Part shown: positions 10,320-22,039 of the stretch, in pieces | How positions within the stretch are numbered: the stretch's first letter is position 1 | Layout of the letters: each line of letters opens with the position of its first letter | Origin: Odobenus rosmarus divergens | Taxonomy: Eukaryota > Chordata > Mammalia > Carnivora > Odobenidae | DNA: 64,000 nt | Direction of reading: 5' to 3' | Assembly (NCBI RefSeq): GCF_000321225.1 | Contig: NW_004450302.1 | Location: 1,009,173-1,073,172 of the forward strand | Notes under the pieces: model-generated | What the model was told of the DNA's origin: nothing | Seen by the model: the letters and a program-made list of their open reading frames with translations, nothing else | Databases searched by the model: none | Translations under genes and position numbers: made by a program

Positions 10320-10786
10320 GCATCCTCTTTGCTTTCGTCCATCACTTTGTAGCTGGAGTCCTCCCTCTTCGGCCCAAAGCCCTCCTCGTTCTTGAAAAGG
10401 AAGCTCAAACATCCACACGGTGAAGCCTGGAGATGACTCAGCCGGGCAGAGGCTTCTTCCCCTGTACTCCCACAGCCGTCCGCCCCTACCTCTGAGTGGG
10501 CACTTGTACCATCTACTGTCCTTCTCTGTTCTGTTGCTCCCCACCATGGGGACTTGGGAGCTCTGGGTCCCTGAGTTAGAGTAGGCACCAAACACTCCAG
10601 GCCCCACAGAGGGTGTTGGTTGAGAGAGAGATTGGGCTTTTAGGGGAAATGGGAGAGGAAGGGGGGTGGAGGTGGGATGGGATGGGGTTGCAGAGGAGGG
10701 AGAGAGGGTCAGGGGAAAGGAGAGGGCGGAGGGGAGGAATGTAGGCCAGATCATCGGGGGGGGGGCTGGGGCGGTGGCCCCGGTCC

Positions 10787-11551
10787 TCAGACCACTGTGC
10801 TGAGGGTGGAGGAGTCCTCGGAGCGCCCAGGCAGCCCCGGGGCCCGCTTGAGGGGACGTCGGGGCTCCTCCCGGTTCTGCCACACGTAGTGGGCCAGATA
10901 AGCCACCATGAGTGCCAGCCAGCCCCCCATGGTGACCAGCAGGGCCACATCAGTGCTCCGTGGGGCCCCGGCCCGCCCCGCCCCACACAGCTCCTCCTCA
11001 CCCGCCAGAGGCAGGAACTCCCGCCCCACAAGGTCGGGGCGGGCTCCGGGGCCGCACACGATGCCTGTTCCAGGGCCTGGTGTCAGCCTCACCTGCCTGA
11101 GCACCTCCTGCAGGGCACAGTCACAGCGCCATGGGTTGGCGGACAGATTCACTTGGACCTGCAGGCCCACGAAGGCCTCTGCGGGCACCGAGGCCAGCCG
11201 GTTGGCAGAGAGGTCAAGGCGGCGCAGCGTGCCCGCCAGGCCCCGGAACGCGGCCTCCGAGAGGTGGGCAAGGACGTTATGGGACAGATCCAGCTCCTCC
11301 AGGATAGGAAGGTGCTGGAAGGCTCCTGCTGGCACCGAGGCCAGCCGGTTGGCATCCAGGTAGAGCTTGCGTGTGTCGTTGGGGATGCCGGTGGGCAGCG
11401 TGCTCAGGCCCGCCTGGCTGCAACGGAATGTCTGCTCACCAGCTTCTTCGGCCACGTAGCAGCCCTGAGGAGGTACCCAGGGACTGGGCTCCGTGCCACA
11501 TGTGCCTGTCACCAGCAGGAGAGACAGCAGGGGACCAGCTGGTGGGAGCAT
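10787..11551 (-). CDS. LRRC3C: Leucine-rich repeat containing protein 3C
   Basis: Complete 254-residue single-exon coding region for a type I membrane protein of the LRRC3 family. Residues 1-20 are a hydrophobic signal peptide (LLSLLLV). An LRRNT cysteine cap spans about 31-60 (CYVAEEAGEQTFRC). Three leucine-rich repeats follow at about 60-135 (LYLDANRL, LDLSHNVL, LDLSANRL), then an LRRCT with WRCDCAL at 141-147 and later cysteines 166 and 189. One membrane segment lies at about 202-223, then a short basic tail. The start is the ATG at 11551-11549; an upstream in-frame Met lies before a likely 3' splice site, so it is probably intronic. Position between the GSDMA-side relic and ORMDL3, and divergent strand to ORMDL3, match human LRRC3C. 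Function is poorly known. Confidence 0.93.
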   Translation of the reverse strand: MLPPAGPLLSLLLVTGTCGTEPSPWVPPQGCYVAEEAGEQTFRCSQAGLSTLPTGIPNDTRKLYLDANRLASVPAGAFQHLPILEELDLSHNVLAHLSEAAFRGLAGTLRRLDLSANRLASVPAEAFVGLQVQVNLSANPWRCDCALQEVLRQVRLTPGPGTGIVCGPGARPDLVGREFLPLAGEEELCGAGRAGAPRSTDVALLVTMGGWLALMVAYLAHYVWQNREEPRRPLKRAPGLPGRSEDSSTLSTVV

Positions 11552-11588
11552 GGCTGAAGATGGGCATAGTCCTGGAGTGCAGTAGGAG
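11552..11588 (-). other. LRRC3C: LRRC3C 5' UTR segment and 3' splice site
   Basis: On the minus strand a strong acceptor, CTTTTCTTCCCCAG, ends at 11589, so the coding exon likely starts at 11588 with 37 UTR bases. An ATG in a different frame (ACTATGCCC) lies 14 bases before the chosen start and opens an overlapping upstream frame that could lower translation. The 5' exon(s) further right were not identified. Confidence 0.55.
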
Positions 11589-11993
11589 CTGGGGAAGAAA
11601 AGCCCCATAAAGGAAGAATGAGTCGAGAGAATTCCATTCCACACATTTCCCACCACCAGCTCCCTCTCCTGGAGGTTTCCCCGTGGGGGCTCTGAGGGCT
11701 GGGGCCTTCCTTTGGGGGTTCACTCGAGTCTGGGTGACTTTTGCTTCTTCTTTGGGGTTTAAGGTTCCCTTTTCAGGCCCTTTGGGTAAGAGGTCCCCTG
11801 GGCCTGAGATTCTTCTAGCATCTCTTTGTTTCTGGAGGGTTAATCTATGACGTCTCTTGGTCCAAGATCCTGTTGGTCACTCTGGGTCTGGGGGCTTCCA
11901 AGTCTCTGCTTCCACGCATGTATTAGTTTCTCTTATTGGAATAAAGTCTTTCTCTGCCAAGCTACCTGGGTGGCTGCCAGGTGGGCCCCGTAG

Positions 11994-12007
11994 GCACCAG
12001 AGGGCCA
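11994..12007 (+). promoter_or_regulatory. Candidate CTCF site
   Basis: GCACCAGAGGGCCA fits CCASYAGRKGGC at all but the first position. It sits upstream of LRRC3C. Only the motif is seen; binding is inferred. Confidence 0.3.
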
Positions 12008-12009
12008 GG

Positions 12010-15000
12010 TTGGCACTCATATAAAAGAGACAAGGAAGACAGGTCAGCGATCGGACTTCAGGGCATTCAGCTAGGCTAGGTGACTAAGGCCTGCTTTCTA
12101 TGGCCATCTCCCCCCTTTCCTGGACCACCCACCTCTCTGCCTGCCCCAGCTTTGTCCTCTCCACCCCGCTCTTCCTCGCCCCTCCCCTCTCTCCTCCTCT
12201 CAACCTCTCACCCCTGTTGGTGGGAGAGCCTTCTCCTGTGTGTCCTCTCCTTGGAAGTAGTCTGTCTCCCTGCTGCCCGACTTCGGAGACCCGCTTCCTC
12301 CTCCAGAAACCCTGTTTGCCTGTAGCTGCTGGAAATTGGGGGCTGGGGCCCAAGAGTGTTGGGTTTCCTGGCATGTGACTCCGGGCCCCAGGTGTCAGAT
12401 ACCTGAGCCGTGGCCTGGCCAGGAGATGCCAAGACAGGGCAGATCCTGGACCCTGATGAACTCTGCCATGGGGAGACCAGGCCCCAATTCCTTTCTCTGC
12501 CTCAGGCTCCCCTCCCAAGGCCTTGAACACCGCCATCTTCTGTCCCTCTTCTCTGAGCCAGAGCTAAGACTCTGCCTTCCAAAACCTCTGCCGCTCGCCC
12601 AGAGCCTGGCCCAGCAGAAGGATCCCGGCTCGGCAGGCCTGGGGTGGGGGTCAGGAGGCAGAAGTGGGGTGGGCCCCATCTCACATCCACTGCCTCCAGC
12701 AGCCGTCTCCCCCAATTCTGTCCCTCCCCCACTCTCCTTCTCTGTCCTTCTACCGTGCCCTGGGCCACCTTCTTCCGTGGTAAAGGAAAAGGCTTCCCTC
12801 AGCCTTTTCCTTGGACCTCATCTCCTGACTCCTCCCAGTGCTCTGGTGCCCAACGCTCTTGCCTGGTAGAGGGCACTGTGGCTCAGTTTTCGTTTGTCCT
12901 CTGCACCATGGGTGGATGGCCCCTCCAGGAGTTGGAACGGGTTCTTCAAGGTGTCTGAAGTCTGATACAGTCCCCTATAAGTTTTCCTGCTGATTTTCTG
13001 TTTTGGGTTGGAGCTGACTCCGGTTGTCTCTCTTTGCTGGAGCCCTGGACTCCCAAGTTGGTCCTTTTAAGTCTCCCTCATGTCTGGGAGCCAGGGAGGG
13101 CTCGTTCCCCAGGGCCTCTTGATCTCAACTGTCATTTGTACCCCATGCAACCCTATTACAGCACCCTCTCCTAATGCAGTGAAAGAGAACTGGCGAGTGG
13201 GGTTTCACAGGACACCTCAGCACAAAGGCGGCTGAGGACATATGCTGTGGAGACCCTACTAAGAAGGAAAAAGCCTCGCTGGATTTTGTAAGAGACTATG
13301 AGTGACCAGAAGCCGACACATAATTTCAGGGCCCAGTGCCAAACGAAAATGTAGGGCCCCTTGTTCAAAAACTGTTAAGAATTTCGAGATGGTAACAGTG
13401 GATTGTAAAACCAAGTGCAGGACCCTCCTGAGTGCGGGGCCCAGGGCTCTGTGGGATGGTACAGGCCACGTGCCCGTGAAGCTGGCCCTGGAGGTGACCT
13501 TTGATCAAGCAGTTTCAGAAGTGGGATGAGGGCCAGAATCTGATATCGGATGATATCATCTCTGGAGACACTCAACCAGTGACTCATGCTTGTGATGTCA
13601 AACATTTGTCCAAGAAATCATATAAGACACATTTTCTACACTTGGGCAGGAGAAGTGAAAATTTTGTCTGTGGGTTGCTTGTTAGGCACTCTGCCACTGA
13701 AAACTTGCGTGTCCATTTTGGGATTGTGGCTGAATGTGGAAGAGCAAACATTTGGGATCCTACCCCTCACACTGTTCTTCTCTCACCCTGGGCAGGAGTT
13801 TAGCTAACTAAGGCGCCCGAAGTGGGCCTGGCTGTTGATGGAATGATGTCCTTCTAAGACAAGGGCAGCTACTGAGAGGGAGAGAGCAGGACTGGGGTGC
13901 CCAGCACAACAGTGTCGGGAGAAGCAGGCAATGTATAGACAGGAGGGTCCACCTGGAGCATACATGCAGTTAACTGAGGGTGGTTAAGGGCCATGCTGAG
14001 CAGAGAAGGAACGCAGAGGAAGGGGGAACCACAGGGGATGGTGCGCAGTGCAGGCTGGGGGTCGACAAGGTTGGGGCAGAAATTCTCTGCCATTCATTCC
14101 TCTGCTCAGTGAGGATGTCCTGTGTGCCTCTTGTCCCAAGAACTGTGCTCACTGAAGGGGACACAGACCCTGTTCTTCACCCGGATCGATTAAATTCAAC
14201 TCTCGGTGGCTGGGGTCTAGGCGCTGGTATTTTTCACAAGCTCTGCAGGCATGTCTCGTGTGCAGCCCGAGCTGAGAGCTGAGAACTGCCCGTCTAGAAG
14301 GAAGACACGGACATGCTGATCCATGTCTCCACAGGCGTTCACGTGATGTCTGACGTGAGTACGAGGAGCTTTCAGACCCAGAGAGAGAATAAGTAACGGT
14401 GGCAGAATCTGCTGGCTGTCAACGCCGTGCTGCCGGGGAGGTGACATTTTCCCTCTTCCCTCTTACGGCTTTTCAGCGGGGCCTGCGGACTGAACTCACA
14501 ACACAGATCAACGGGAGAAAAGCACACACATTTATGTAAGCTTCACACCACCCAGGAGCCTCGTGAGGAAATGAAGACCTAAAAAAGTGGCAAGTTGCAA
14601 ATACTTTTATGCTAGGTTGAATAAGGAGAGACAATATATGGAGAGGCTAGAGAAAGAGAAAGATTATTTTTAACAAGGTCTGTTTGTACAGAATTCTCTC
14701 AGCTTTGACTCCCCATCGAATGGTACCGGGAGGGCATCTTTCACACAGAAGTTTTGTCTCCTGTTTTCAGGGGAAAAAAGGTGGGGAGACTAGAATACCT
14801 TTCTTGCCTCTGTTTTTTTGTTTTTGTTTTTGTTTTTTAAATGTGAATTGAGCTCAAAATAATCGTAATGCCAAAGTGGCATATTTTGGGGTGGCGTATT
14901 CTGCCCCCCCTCAATATCTGTTCCTTATTTCCTTCCTTTATACCACCCGCCGATGTGGGAGGAACAATGTACTCGATCCCTCCTGATAGAGCCGGATTGG

Positions 15001-15340
15001 TCCTCTCGGTCCTATCAGGAATCCCTGTTGTGCATTTTCCCAGCCTCCTTTGTGGCTGGGGGGCTGGCCCAGTTCAATGACATCTAAGGGGAAGTCCGCT
15101 TAAGGGCTTTCTGGGACAGTCTTTGATTTGTTTATAAACGAGGACGGCCCCATCCTTCTCCCTATTGCTTTGTCCCTGCTCTGAACATGGAGGGTCGGCC
15201 ATAGCCATCCTGTGACCATGAGGCAACAAAGCAGGAAGGAAAGGTCAAGAGTATCCCTGAGAAATTGGCCTGAATATCACTGAGCCACTCAACCAACACT
15301 AGCAACCGCCTGCTTCTTTCATTATGTGAGAAAAATAAAC
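12010..15340. other. Intergenic, LRRC3C-ORMDL3 (left part)
   Basis: No exon-like block. 13270-13510 looks like an old interspersed repeat (phrases TAGGGCCCCTTGTTCAAAAA and CAGGGCTCTGTG), family not identified. A (GTTTTT)n-like run sits at 14812-14838. The rest is unique sequence with no assignable function. Confidence 0.4.
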
Positions 15341-15344
15341 CCCT

Positions 15345-15520
15345 GCTTCAGTGATTTTCAACTTGGCTTCACGTTAGAATAGGGGAGGTTTTGAAAACTA
15401 CTGGTGCCCGCGCCCACCACAGAGATTCTGATTAACCTTGGTCTGGCATGTGTCCAGTAGATGGGGACTTTTAAAAGCTCCTTGGGTGACTCTCCTGGCA
15501 ACTCAGAATCATTCCCTTGC
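15345..15520 (+). mobile_element. MER5-like hAT DNA transposon relic
   Basis: The phrases CAGTGATTTTCAACTTGGC, GAGGTTTTGAAAACTACTGG, CAGAGATTCTGATT and the adjoining GGTCTGGCATG resemble the MER5A (hAT-Charlie) consensus. Old and non-autonomous. Confidence 0.6.
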
Positions 15521-15529
15521 TTGGGTTTT

Positions 15530-17090
15530 CTGTTGCTTTCAGCTGGAAGCATTCTTACCTGATACACTCACTTCTCCAGGATATCAGGGAAGGCTTTACC
15601 AAGGAGCGACATCTGTGCTGGGTCTTCAAGGCTGAGTGCATCAGGTGGAGAAGCGAGATATGAGCAAGAGCAGGGGAGCACGAGAAGGTTTGGCTTCTCC
15701 TAGACTGTAGAATGGAGGGGTGGTGGCAAAGGCTATGGTTGAAGTGGAAAGGGACCAGATCCTGTGGTCTTTCATACCAGGTAAGAATTGGGATTTGATT
15801 TAGTGGCCGGTAGATGAAGGGTTTTAAGATTAGCTTTGATGTTTCGATCACTTTCTGGTTGTGTGGAGGATGTATTGGTGGAAGAAAGACCAGTTAGTGG
15901 GACAGTCCAGGTGGGACGTGGTAAAGGCCTGAGCGGAAGCTATGGTGCAGGACTGAAGGAACTATGACTGGGGCGTTCCATTCTTTGCCATGGCTTATGG
16001 TGTACATGGGAAAACCCTTGGGCCGGGCCCAAGACCACTTTTGCCATTGGCTGCATCCCTCTCCAAACCCCTTGGACCTTTGGTTCTCTGGACCTCATGT
16101 TCTCTGAGCTCCCTTCCAGCCTAATGTTCAGTGTGTCTATTATGGTGGGGCAGGGACGAGGTTGAGGCATGGCAGGGCCTGGCTCCCAAGGGCAGGGCCC
16201 AGGAGAGACACCCACCCTGGTTGAGCTGAGTCCCAGCTCCTCCCTTCAAGGGCAGTAACTCCATGCCTCTAAGATGTGACCTTGGAGGAGAGAAAGTAGG
16301 CCTTCAGGTCCCTACCTCCCTGAAGTGGAAGGCTCCCACATCCAGCCTGGATAGAGAGGGATAATTGAAAGGAAAGGAGGAGGGCTAGCTACTTTACCCA
16401 TTGTGTTAGCCAGGGACTCATCTAATGCCAGTTTACTGGGCAGTTTAGGCAGGAGGGGCAGCAAAGGCCTTTGCTGGAAAGTTCCTTGTGGGAAATGACA
16501 AAGGGGGGCGTATACCCATCCATCTCTTGTTTGTTCAACTCATACCTCCTGGGCCTCTTAGACATCGGGGATGCAGAGAGAGGTAAAATGTCCCCCAGAC
16601 AATAGATGAAGCCAGACCTGTGCACCTGATAGCCATGGGGTGGACTCTAGCCGGAGTGTTTGCAGAGGTCAGAGGAACGTGGAGGTCTGAGCAGTAGCTC
16701 TGCCTGGGCAGTTGGAGAAGGCTTCACAGAGAAGGTGACAGGTAAGGGATGGCCTTGAGGGATGAATAGGAGTCTACCAAATGGAAAAGGCTAGGAGGAA
16801 AAAGCACTGCAGCCTAAGGTAAGAGCCAGAAAGAACAAGGTGTATTCTGAGAATGGTTAGAAGCTCAGAGAGGGTGTATCTGGGATGTGCGGGTCAGTTC
16901 TATCCTTCTGCTAACATTCACTGAGAACCCACTGTGTGGAGGAAATGCATATGAGTAAGACACAGAGCCAGCAGCCTAGCGGGGGAAGCGGGTGTATAGC
17001 AGATAACTTAAATATAGTGCCCTCGGTGCAGATAGAAGTCTTTACAAGGCACCTGTGGGAACATGAGGGACACAGTGGACGGGAGGTATG
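15530..17090. other. Intergenic, no gene seen
   Basis: Unique-looking sequence with short frames only. A diverged MIR or L2 hint occurs at about 16915-16960 (CTAACATTCACTGAGAACCC). Nothing else supportable. Confidence 0.4.
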
Positions 17091-17104
17091 GGGCCAGGAA
17101 TGGA

Positions 17105-17320
17105 TTTTGGGAGAAATGCCACTTCCTTAGTTGTGTGACCTTGGGCAGAATATTTAAACTCTCTACCGCAATTTTCCCATTTTAAAGTCAGGACAATAAA
17201 AATACCTACTGCACAGAGCCGTTTTAAAGATTAAAAGAGCTCATACACGTGAAGCCCTCTGCCCAATACCTGGAACACAGCAAACACTGCATAAGTTAGC
17301 TGTTGTTATTACTGGTGGAG
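17105..17320 (-). repeat. MIR relic
   Basis: Diagnostic phrases TTGTGTGACCTTGGGCA, CTCTACCGCAATTTTCCCAT, TACCTGGAACACAGCAAAC and GTTATTACT in MIR order. An ancient mammalian SINE. Confidence 0.75.
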
Positions 17321-17329
17321 GAGTGGGCA

Positions 17330-18460
17330 TTAGACAGGAGAGGAAGGTGATCTGGGGCAGTGGCCACCCCAGGATTTCTAGAGAGGTAGGGCCTACTAGA
17401 GGTAGTAATGCGGTTGGGATGCACTAGGGGACTTCTTCTTAAAGCCACGGTTTGCCTATCTGTTGCCCTTCTGCTCTGTAATATTCGCAGTTGTCTAGCC
17501 TACTTTTTTCCCAGGGGAGAAAATGTCAATGGTCCATATCAAAGAATATGCAGATAGAGGGGTGTCTAAAGAACAGCCCTGCTCTTGGTTCTCAGACAGA
17601 GGTTCTGGTTCCCAGGCCTTGGCTCTGGGCCTGGAGGCCCTGGCCGGGTCCAGCCCCAAATAGCCAACCACAGGGCTGGGTGCGGGGCGGAGAGCGAGGC
17701 CCCCCTGGCAGTGCTCCCTGTTTCTCACCAGCTCAGTAGCTCTCACTCAGTGCTTCTTTGTCTGCTCAGCATCACCGCCCCCTCCCCACCGCTGCCACCC
17801 CAGGCTTGGGGTGCCCCCACCCAAACCCAAACCCCACTGCCAATGAACTAAACAGCTCTTTTCTTCTTTGCACTTGGTCTAGGTGTGACCTTCCTTCAGG
17901 AAGGAGGGAGGCGAGGTAGGGGAAACAAGGGGGTAAAAGAATGCATTGGAGGGGAGGAGGGGGTAGTAGGAGTAGAGGGGTGCCCTGCTTCCCCCGCCCG
18001 CCCCCCAGCGGTCAAGGAAAGGGGCTCTGTTTCTTGACACCCCACCTCCTCACTTCCCACCACCGCCATCACCTCGGGAATGTGTTCCCAGCTTATGACC
18101 CCGCCCATGTTTGCTATCTCGGCCCACGCAGTTGTATCTGTGGCAAGCAGAGGCCTCGCCACCCTGCCAGATGGAAACACCAAGGCTGGGGAATGTGTCT
18201 ATCTCAGCAGACTAAGGAGCTCCCAGAGAGCAGGAGAGCCTCTGAGAGTGGCTTCCTCTGTTTTCAAAATACAAGCACATTTCATAAAAAATTGAAAACT
18301 CATAATCTCGCATTACACAAAGTTTGAAACTAGAGCATGAAGGAGATCGCCCCCAACCCCTCCATCCTAACACAAGATCTGTTTTTATTTTGTTGGATTT
18401 CCACGGCCTAGTAAAGTAGATGCTCAAACATCATTCAAAGGTAGACTGGATTAATAAAAT
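17330..18460. other. Intergenic, no gene seen
   Basis: Includes a C-rich patch at 17760-17850 and a G-rich patch at 17900-17975. No exon homology recognised. Confidence 0.4.
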
Positions 18461-18463
18461 GTA

Positions 18464-18705
18464 ACACGGAGCACTTGCTACGCGCCAGAAATTGCTTGAA
18501 GTGCTTCACATTGATGGAGCCATTTAATCCTCACAGCGACATGAGGGTGGGCATGATCATGATCATCCCCCTCTCCTTTTAGAAACGTGGTAACTGAAAC
18601 ACAGAGAGGTTCAGTGACCTGCCTAAGGTCACACAGCCGGTAAGTACAGGAGCTGGTTGTTGAACCCTGGCAGTTTGGTGCCAGGGTCTAACGGTGTTGC
18701 TCTGT
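18464..18705 (+). repeat. MIR relic (long)
   Basis: Nearly complete MIR in sense order: GAGCACTTGCTACGCGCC, CATTTAATCCTCACAGC, GAAACGTGGTAACTGAAACA, CAGAGAGGTTCAGTGACC, AAGGTCACACAGCCGG and GAACCCTGGCAG. Confidence 0.88.
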
Positions 18706-18757
18706 TTTTTCTTATCATCGCCGTTACTGCATATGCAGATTTATAAAAGCTTTTATT

Positions 18758-18967
18758 TTTTATTTTTATTCTTTTTTTTAAGATTTTATTTATTTATTTG
18801 ACAGAGAGAGACACAGCAAGAGCAGGAACACAAGCAGGGGGAGAGGGAGAGGGAGAAGGAGGCTTCCTATTGAGCAGGGAGCCCGATGTGGGGCTTGATC
18901 CCAGGACCCTGGGATCATGACCTGAGCCGAAGGCAGACGCTTAACGACTGAGCCAGCCAGGTGCCCC
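18758..18967 (-). repeat. CAN-SINE
   Basis: Full-length minus copy. The perfect 16-bp target-site duplication TATAAAAGCTTTTATT is at 18742-18757 and 18968-18983. Confidence 0.96.
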
Positions 18968-18983
18968 TATAAAAGCTTTTATT

Positions 18984-19613
18984 ACAGACAGTTTCAAACA
19001 TAAAGTAGTAGAAAAAATAATATAAGGAATCTCATGTCCCCATCTCTCAGTGTCAATAATTATCTCACAGCCCATCTTGTTTCTGGTACCCCCCCAAGTC
19101 CGTAAGCCCAGATTATTTTGAAACAAATCCAGTCATCACTCATTTCCTCCACATATATTTTAGTATATATCTCCAAAAGAAAAGGAAGACTTTTTATTTA
19201 GAAAAATCACAAGGCCATATCATGCCTTAAAAATTATTATTCCTTAATATCATCGATATTAAGTATCAGTATTCAAACTTCCCTGATAACTTAATAAAAT
19301 CTTTTTTTTTTTAAAGTTAGTTTGCTTGAATCAGGATCCAAATATGGCCTTTGGTTGATATATTGCTTAATTTGTTTTACTCTGTCTTTCCCTCTCCTTT
19401 TTTCCCTTCTAACTTATTTGTTAAGGGATTGGATGTTTGTTCTAGTTTCCCTTTTCCTAGATTTTGCTGACTGCATCCCCAGGGAATACTCATGCTATTT
19501 TTTTCCCCCTGATCTTTTCATATAACCTAGCAAACATTTTCCCATACTGACCCATGGTTTTCCAGAACCACTAATTGTGCCATAACCACACTATGCCATC
19601 CAATGGATATACT
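18984..19613. repeat. Old L1/LTR-like AT-rich sequence
   Basis: Phrases such as ATTATTTTGAAACAAATCC and CATTTTCCCATACTGACCC suggest an old degraded L1 or L2 3' region. The family cannot be fixed by eye. Confidence 0.35.
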
Positions 19614-19627
19614 ATAATATTTTTCTT

Positions 19628-19847
19628 TTTTTTAAAAAAAAGATTTTATTTATTTATTTATTTGACACAGAGAGAAAGAGACAGAAAGAGAGAGAGAGCA
19701 TAAGCAGGGGGAGCGGCAGAGGGAAAGGGAGAAGCAGGCTCCCTGCTGAGCAGGGAGCCCGATGTAGGACTCGATCCCAGGACCCTGGGATCATGACCTG
19801 AGCTGAAGGCAGACGCTTAACCGACTGAGCCACCCAGGTGCCCCTCC
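19628..19847 (-). repeat. CAN-SINE
   Basis: Minus copy. The 14-bp target-site duplication ATA(A/G)TATTTTTCTT is at 19614-19627 and 19848-19861 with one mismatch. Confidence 0.93.
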
Positions 19848-19861
19848 ATAGTATTTTTCTT

Positions 19862-21075
19862 GGGCATTTAGGTTTGCTTTCTGTTTTCCACTATTATAAA
19901 AACACAACAACGCAGGAATGAACATGGGGTATACTTCCTTAGAATATGCTACCAGAAATGTAATCATGCCTCTAAGGTCCGAGTGACTTTTCAGCCTCTT
20001 GGCCCATATTACCCGTTGTTTGTTCAAGGGGTTGTGCATTCCCCAGCACCACATAAGAGTGCTGTCACTCATTCTGAACAGTACTTAGGCCTATTCATGG
20101 CTGAAGGATGTTTGGTAAAGACAGGGTAATTACGAAGGCAGAGAGCTAAAGAAGGAGAAAGATGATGACAGGGACTCAGGCTAAATTAAGCAGAAAGTGA
20201 TCTACAATTTACCACAGACCTAGAGTGAGTCAGAACTCTGTTCATTCCCATTGTGAAAAAAAAAAAAAACACAACAACTCGATAACAGGAGTTATTAATA
20301 GGGCATGGCATGTCGGGTAATCTTTCCGTTAGACTATGCATTAGTCAGGCCCTTATTTGAGACGTGGATCCAGTCTGGGTCATTGAACTTCACAGAGATA
20401 TGAAGAAACTGGCAAAGATCCAGACAGCTTGATCAACTTGAGGGACGATGGAAGAATTCCAGAGAAGAGTCAAAAGAATCAAGCAGGCTCACTTTGGAAA
20501 AAATAAGACATCTTTTTTGCCTCAATGCTGGGAGGTTTCTGTAGAAAGGCCAATACTCAGTTGTTTGCTTATGTCTTCAGAAGGCTGACTACAAAAAAGG
20601 GGCTCCCACGAAGCAGGAGAAATTTTTGTATAAGGTAGAACTTTTTCAGACTCTGGGGTGATTATTTAAGTCTTGGGATGAGCGCTCTTTGGCCATTGGC
20701 CCTGGAAATATTTGAGAAGCTTCCTGTTCTCCTGGTCTAAGTGGTTCAGATATCCACTTGCTTCCCACTAGGTGCCTCTGGGGGCCTCCTCCAGCTTTGT
20801 GATGACTGTTTCCTGGCAGTCACCTGGGGAAGGGCAGGTGAGGTCTCAGGGAAGTGCTCCCCAGTTTCCCTGGGCCAGCATTCTCCTTTCTGGCCCCTCA
20901 CATTCAATCAGGCTGTGCTTACAGCCAGTCAGGCTGGCATGTCATGACATCATCTGACCCTGCTATTCCAGCCCTGCGGTTCAGAGTGGACTTAGAAGCT
21001 GGGTGGGGGCAGTGAAAATGACTCAAACAAGGCCTTTTTGGTGACATGGAGAGTGGGACTGACCCAGGAGACCTC
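19862..21075. other. Intergenic, no gene seen
   Basis: AT-rich sequence to about 20300, probably old L1-derived, then unique sequence. No exon or regulatory signature that I can defend. Confidence 0.35.
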
Positions 21076-21084
21076 AGGGCCATT

Positions 21085-21370
21085 TAGTTCAACTCCCTAC
21101 AGAATAGCTTCCTACAACGCAACAGGTGCTTTACCTACATTCTTTTGAATTCACACAACCTTGGAGATAGGGTTTCATAGATGTGGAATTGGAGATGAAG
21201 ACAAGTTATTTGCTCAGGGTCACACTGCTGGTAAAGGAGTGCCTATGTTATGCTGGCCTGGCAATAAAATCTGTGCCCTTGACTATGGGACATGCAAGTG
21301 AGAAATTTGTGGCCCAGAGAGGTGGAGCCTCCCACCCAAAGCCACACAGGCTGACCTGGGAGTAGAATTC
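21085..21370 (+). repeat. MIR relic
   Basis: CAACAGGTGCTTTACCTAC, GAATTCACACAACC, TTGCTCAGGGTCACACTGC and CCACACAGGCTGACC follow MIR order. Confidence 0.6.
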
Positions 21371-21917
21371 AGGCTCCTAACGATTTATCATGGAGTCTTC
21401 CCAAGACACGTGGCCTCTTCTGAAGCCTAATGTGGGGTGGTCGAGGATGTGGGCTGGCAGCCTGGCTCAAGTTAACTGAAGGGTAGCCAGCCTCTGGACA
21501 AATGCTGTCCGTAGGCTGCATTCTCTGCCCTCCAGACTCTGCTCCTAAACAACGTTGTGAGAAGCCAGCTTCCAGGAAGGCCTGCCAGGGCAATAGACCC
21601 GGCTAGTCTGTTTCTCGTGGAGCCAATATATGGCCAGGGCAGAGCCAGCGAGGTGTATGAAAAAACTCTGACGTGGGGTCAGAATCTCCGGGTTTTGGTC
21701 CCTACTGGGACCCAGCAGGCACCTATGGTAAGTCACTTAAAACTGAATTTCCTGATCTCAAAACCAGGCAAGAGTAAACCGCGCTTGAAGCGCGCGGACG
21801 CAAAAGTAGGAATTGTTACACGCCAAAGCAATACCATCTGATGTCAGTTTCGCGTGCTATTGAAACGTCTGGCCTTGCGGCTCCAGCGAGGCCAAAACTG
21901 CAGCAGGGGGGAAGAAA

Positions 21918-21932
21918 ACTACAACTCCCAGG
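21918..21932 (+). promoter_or_regulatory. ZNF143/THAP11-type element, copy 1
   Basis: ACTACAACTCCCAGG matches the core of the SBS motif (ACTACAATTCCCAG) bound by ZNF143 and THAP11 at CpG promoters. The second copy lies 52 bases downstream. Confidence 0.6.
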
Positions 21933-21969
21933 AGGCACCGGGCGGGCCCGTACGCGGGCAAAGGGAGAA

Positions 21970-21984
21970 ACTACAACTCCCAGG
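21970..21984 (+). promoter_or_regulatory. ZNF143/THAP11-type element, copy 2
   Basis: The second ACTACAACTCCCAGG, within a duplicated block that continues GAGGCAC then CGGCGGGCC. Same orientation as copy 1. Confidence 0.6.
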
Positions 21985-22012
21985 AGGCACCCGGCGGGCC
22001 GGCGCTGGGCGG

Positions 22013-22020
22013 TGACGTCA
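22013..22020 (+). promoter_or_regulatory. Palindromic CRE (TGACGTCA)
   Basis: A perfect 8-base CREB/ATF site about 140 bases before the exon 1 donor, so close to the expected start site. Confidence 0.6.
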
Positions 22021-22039
22021 TGGGGGTTGGCGCGGGGCG

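Noticed and set aside
9841..10395. Open frames of 120-160 codons on both strands with internally repeated peptides
   Set aside because: They are products of the 147-bp tandem duplication (147 is a multiple of three) in the LRRC3C 3' UTR and have no known domain.
12019..12028. TATAAAAG on the plus strand as a promoter
   Set aside because: No plus-strand gene follows for 10 kb, and LRRC3C is on the minus strand, so the TATA-like string has no partner.
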